Shown: positions 41,196 to 42,327 of the stretch, piece by piece
How positions within the stretch are numbered: position 1 is the stretch's first letter
Layout: each line of letters starts with the position of its first letter
Assembly (NCBI GenBank): GCA_002477755.1
Contig: DLKD01000134.1
Location: 23,231-65,557, forward strand
Length of the DNA: 42,327 bases
Source: Gordonia sp. UBA7599
Lineage (GTDB): Bacteria > Actinomycetota > Actinomycetes > Mycobacteriales > Mycobacteriaceae
Direction of reading: 5' to 3'
The notes under the pieces: model-generated
Database searches by the model: none
What the model saw: only the letters and a program-made list of their open reading frames with translations
What the model was told of the DNA's origin: nothing
Made by a program: the position numbers and the translations under genes

Positions 41196-42110
41196 GTGAG
41201 CGAGACCCGCTACGAGCTGACCCACCTACAGGCCCTCGAGGCCGAGTCGGTGCACATATTCCGCGAGGTCGCGGCGACCTTCAGCAACCCCGGCATGCTG
41301 TTCTCGGGCGGCAAGGACTCGGTCGTGATGTACGCCGTGGCCCGCAAGGCCTTTTGGCCGGCGCCGCCGCCCTTCACCCTGATGCACGTCGACACGGGGC
41401 ACAACTTCGACGAGGTCATCGAGTTCCGCGACCGGCTCGTCGAGCAGACCGGCGCGCGCCTGGTCGTGAGCCACGTGCAGGACGACATCGATGCCGGTCG
41501 CGTCGTGGAGCAGACCGGCCCGGGTACCAGCCGTAATCGGCTGCAAACTGCGGCACTGCTGCGCGGCATCACCGAGAACCGCTTCGACGCGGTGTTCGGC
41601 GGCGCGCGGCGCGACGAGGAGAAGGCCCGCGCCAAGGAGCGCGTCTTCAGCTTCCGTAACCGCGAGGGCGGTTGGGATCCCCGTGCGCAGCGCCCCGAGC
41701 TGTGGCACCTCTACAACGGCCGTCACCACTCCGGCGAGCACATCCGCGTCTTCCCGCTCTCCAATTGGACCGAGCTCGACATCTGGCAGTACATCGCCGC
41801 CGAGGACATCGAACTGCCGTCGATCTACTACGCCCATGAGCGCGAGGTCGTCCCGCGCGACGGGATGCTGCTGGCGCAGACCCGATTCTTGGAGACCTAC
41901 GACGGCGAGACCAGCCACACTGAGCGGGTGCGCTTCCGGACCGTCGGCGACGCGACCTGTACCGGTTGCGTGGAGTCCGACGCCGACACCGTCGAGAAGG
42001 TGATCGAGGAGATTTCCGCGACGCGGATCACCGAGCGCGGCGCCACGCGCGCCGACGATCGTATTTCCGAGGCGGGCATGGAAGACCGGAAGAAGGAGGG
42101 GTACTTCTGA
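41196..42110 (+). CDS. cysD: Sulfate adenylyltransferase subunit CysD
   Basis: A 304-residue PP-loop ATP pyrophosphatase family enzyme. The loop SGGKDS is at 37-42 ([21 protein letters not shown]); [21 protein letters not shown] and the C-terminal [23 protein letters not shown] are characteristic. With CysN it makes adenosine 5'-phosphosulfate from ATP and sulfate. GTG 41196 is preferred because AGAGAAGG precedes it by a proper distance; ATG 41175, seven codons earlier, lies at the end of a palindrome and has no ribosome site. The cysN start overlaps its stop by one base (TGATG). Confidence 0.95.
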   Translation: MSETRYELTHLQALEAESVHIFREVAATFSNPGMLFSGGKDSVVMYAVARKAFWPAPPPFTLMHVDTGHNFDEVIEFRDRLVEQTGARLVVSHVQDDIDAGRVVEQTGPGTSRNRLQTAALLRGITENRFDAVFGGARRDEEKARAKERVFSFRNREGGWDPRAQRPELWHLYNGRHHSGEHIRVFPLSNWTELDIWQYIAAEDIELPSIYYAHEREVVPRDGMLLAQTRFLETYDGETSHTERVRFRTVGDATCTGCVESDADTVEKVIEEISATRITERGATRADDRISEAGMEDRKKEGYF

Positions 42111-42327
42111 TGACTACCCCGCATCGCAGCGAACTGTTGCGCCTGGCGACCGCCGGCTCGGTCGACGACGGGAAGTCGACGCTGATCGGTCGGCTTCTTT
42201 ACGACTCGAAGAGCATCTTCACCGACCAGCTCGAGGCGATCGAGCGGACCAGCGTGCAGCGCGGCACCGAGTTCACCGATCTCGCGCTGCTCACCGACGG
42301 CCTGCGCGCCGAGCGCGAGCAGGGCAT
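42110..42327 (+). CDS. cysN: Sulfate adenylyltransferase subunit CysN (N-terminal part)
   Basis: The gene runs out of the window after 72 codons. [36 protein letters not shown] carries the GTPase P-loop (GSVDDGKST) of elongation-factor-like CysN. In many actinobacteria this gene is longer, fused to the APS kinase CysC; the window does not show whether that holds here. It supplies the GTP-driven partner of CysD. Confidence 0.93.
   Translation, partial: MTTPHRSELLRLATAGSVDDGKSTLIGRLLYDSKSIFTDQLEAIERTSVQRGTEFTDLALLTDGLRAEREQG

Overview
The window is GC-rich, densely coded DNA from an actinobacterium. Gene content and order point to a mycolic-acid actinomycete of the Gordonia/Rhodococcus/Mycobacterium group; Gordonia or a close relative is my best guess, but the sequence does not prove the genus. 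Most of it is a steroid (cholesterol or bile-acid type) catabolic region. No gene-free stretch exceeds about 215 bases, and I saw no tRNA, rRNA, insertion sequence, phage gene or CRISPR array.

Layout. 1-1613: end of a LivF-type ABC ATPase and a lipoprotein substrate-binding protein. 1705-2217: DoxX. 2403-8955: a side-chain operon behind a KstR-type box, made of a fused ChsE1-ChsE2 acyl-CoA dehydrogenase, a fused ChsH2-ChsH1 hydratase, the Ltp2 aldolase and a FadD19/CasI-like CoA ligase. 8979-13633: a secreted beta-propeller protein, an MFS exporter, small proteins and an alpha/beta hydrolase. 13638-19220: chsH3 and kstD divergent from hsaE-hsaG-hsaF around a KstR-type box. 19360-23521: LuxR regulator, a truncated SDR, a luciferase-like monooxygenase and a second CoA ligase. 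23614-27145 (minus): kshA, a cysteine-rich small protein, TetR, and a FAD oxidoreductase. 27361-33220 (plus): hsaA-hsaC-hsaB followed by a hypothetical protein, an SDR and a sulfotransferase. 33331-35467: ABC-2 exporter with its TetR. 35451-39639 (minus): echA and three acyl-CoA dehydrogenases of the FadE31/32/33 type behind a KstR2-type box. 39718-42327: small membrane protein, cupin, IclR regulator, and the start of the sulfate-assimilation genes cysD-cysN.

How it fits together. The side-chain operon would remove the last three side-chain carbons. KstD and KshA open ring B, HsaAB and HsaC hydroxylate and cleave ring A, and HsaEFG turn the released dienoate into pyruvate and propionyl-CoA. 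The FadE31-33/EchA operon would act on the remaining C/D-ring fragment. Not found here: hsaD (hydrolase between HsaC and HsaE), kshB, kstR, kstR2 and fadD3.

The most notable points are two consecutive gene fusions in the side-chain operon (proteins known from Mycobacterium tuberculosis as separate partner subunits), a linker in the second fusion built from a 21-nt tandem repeat that also occurs in an intergenic region 27 kb away, four KstR-type boxes sharing the same promoter-like extension, a KstR2-type box before the fadE operon, and an hsaA-hsaC-hsaB operon without hsaD. Comparisons with M. tuberculosis genes are from memory of the families, not from a database search.
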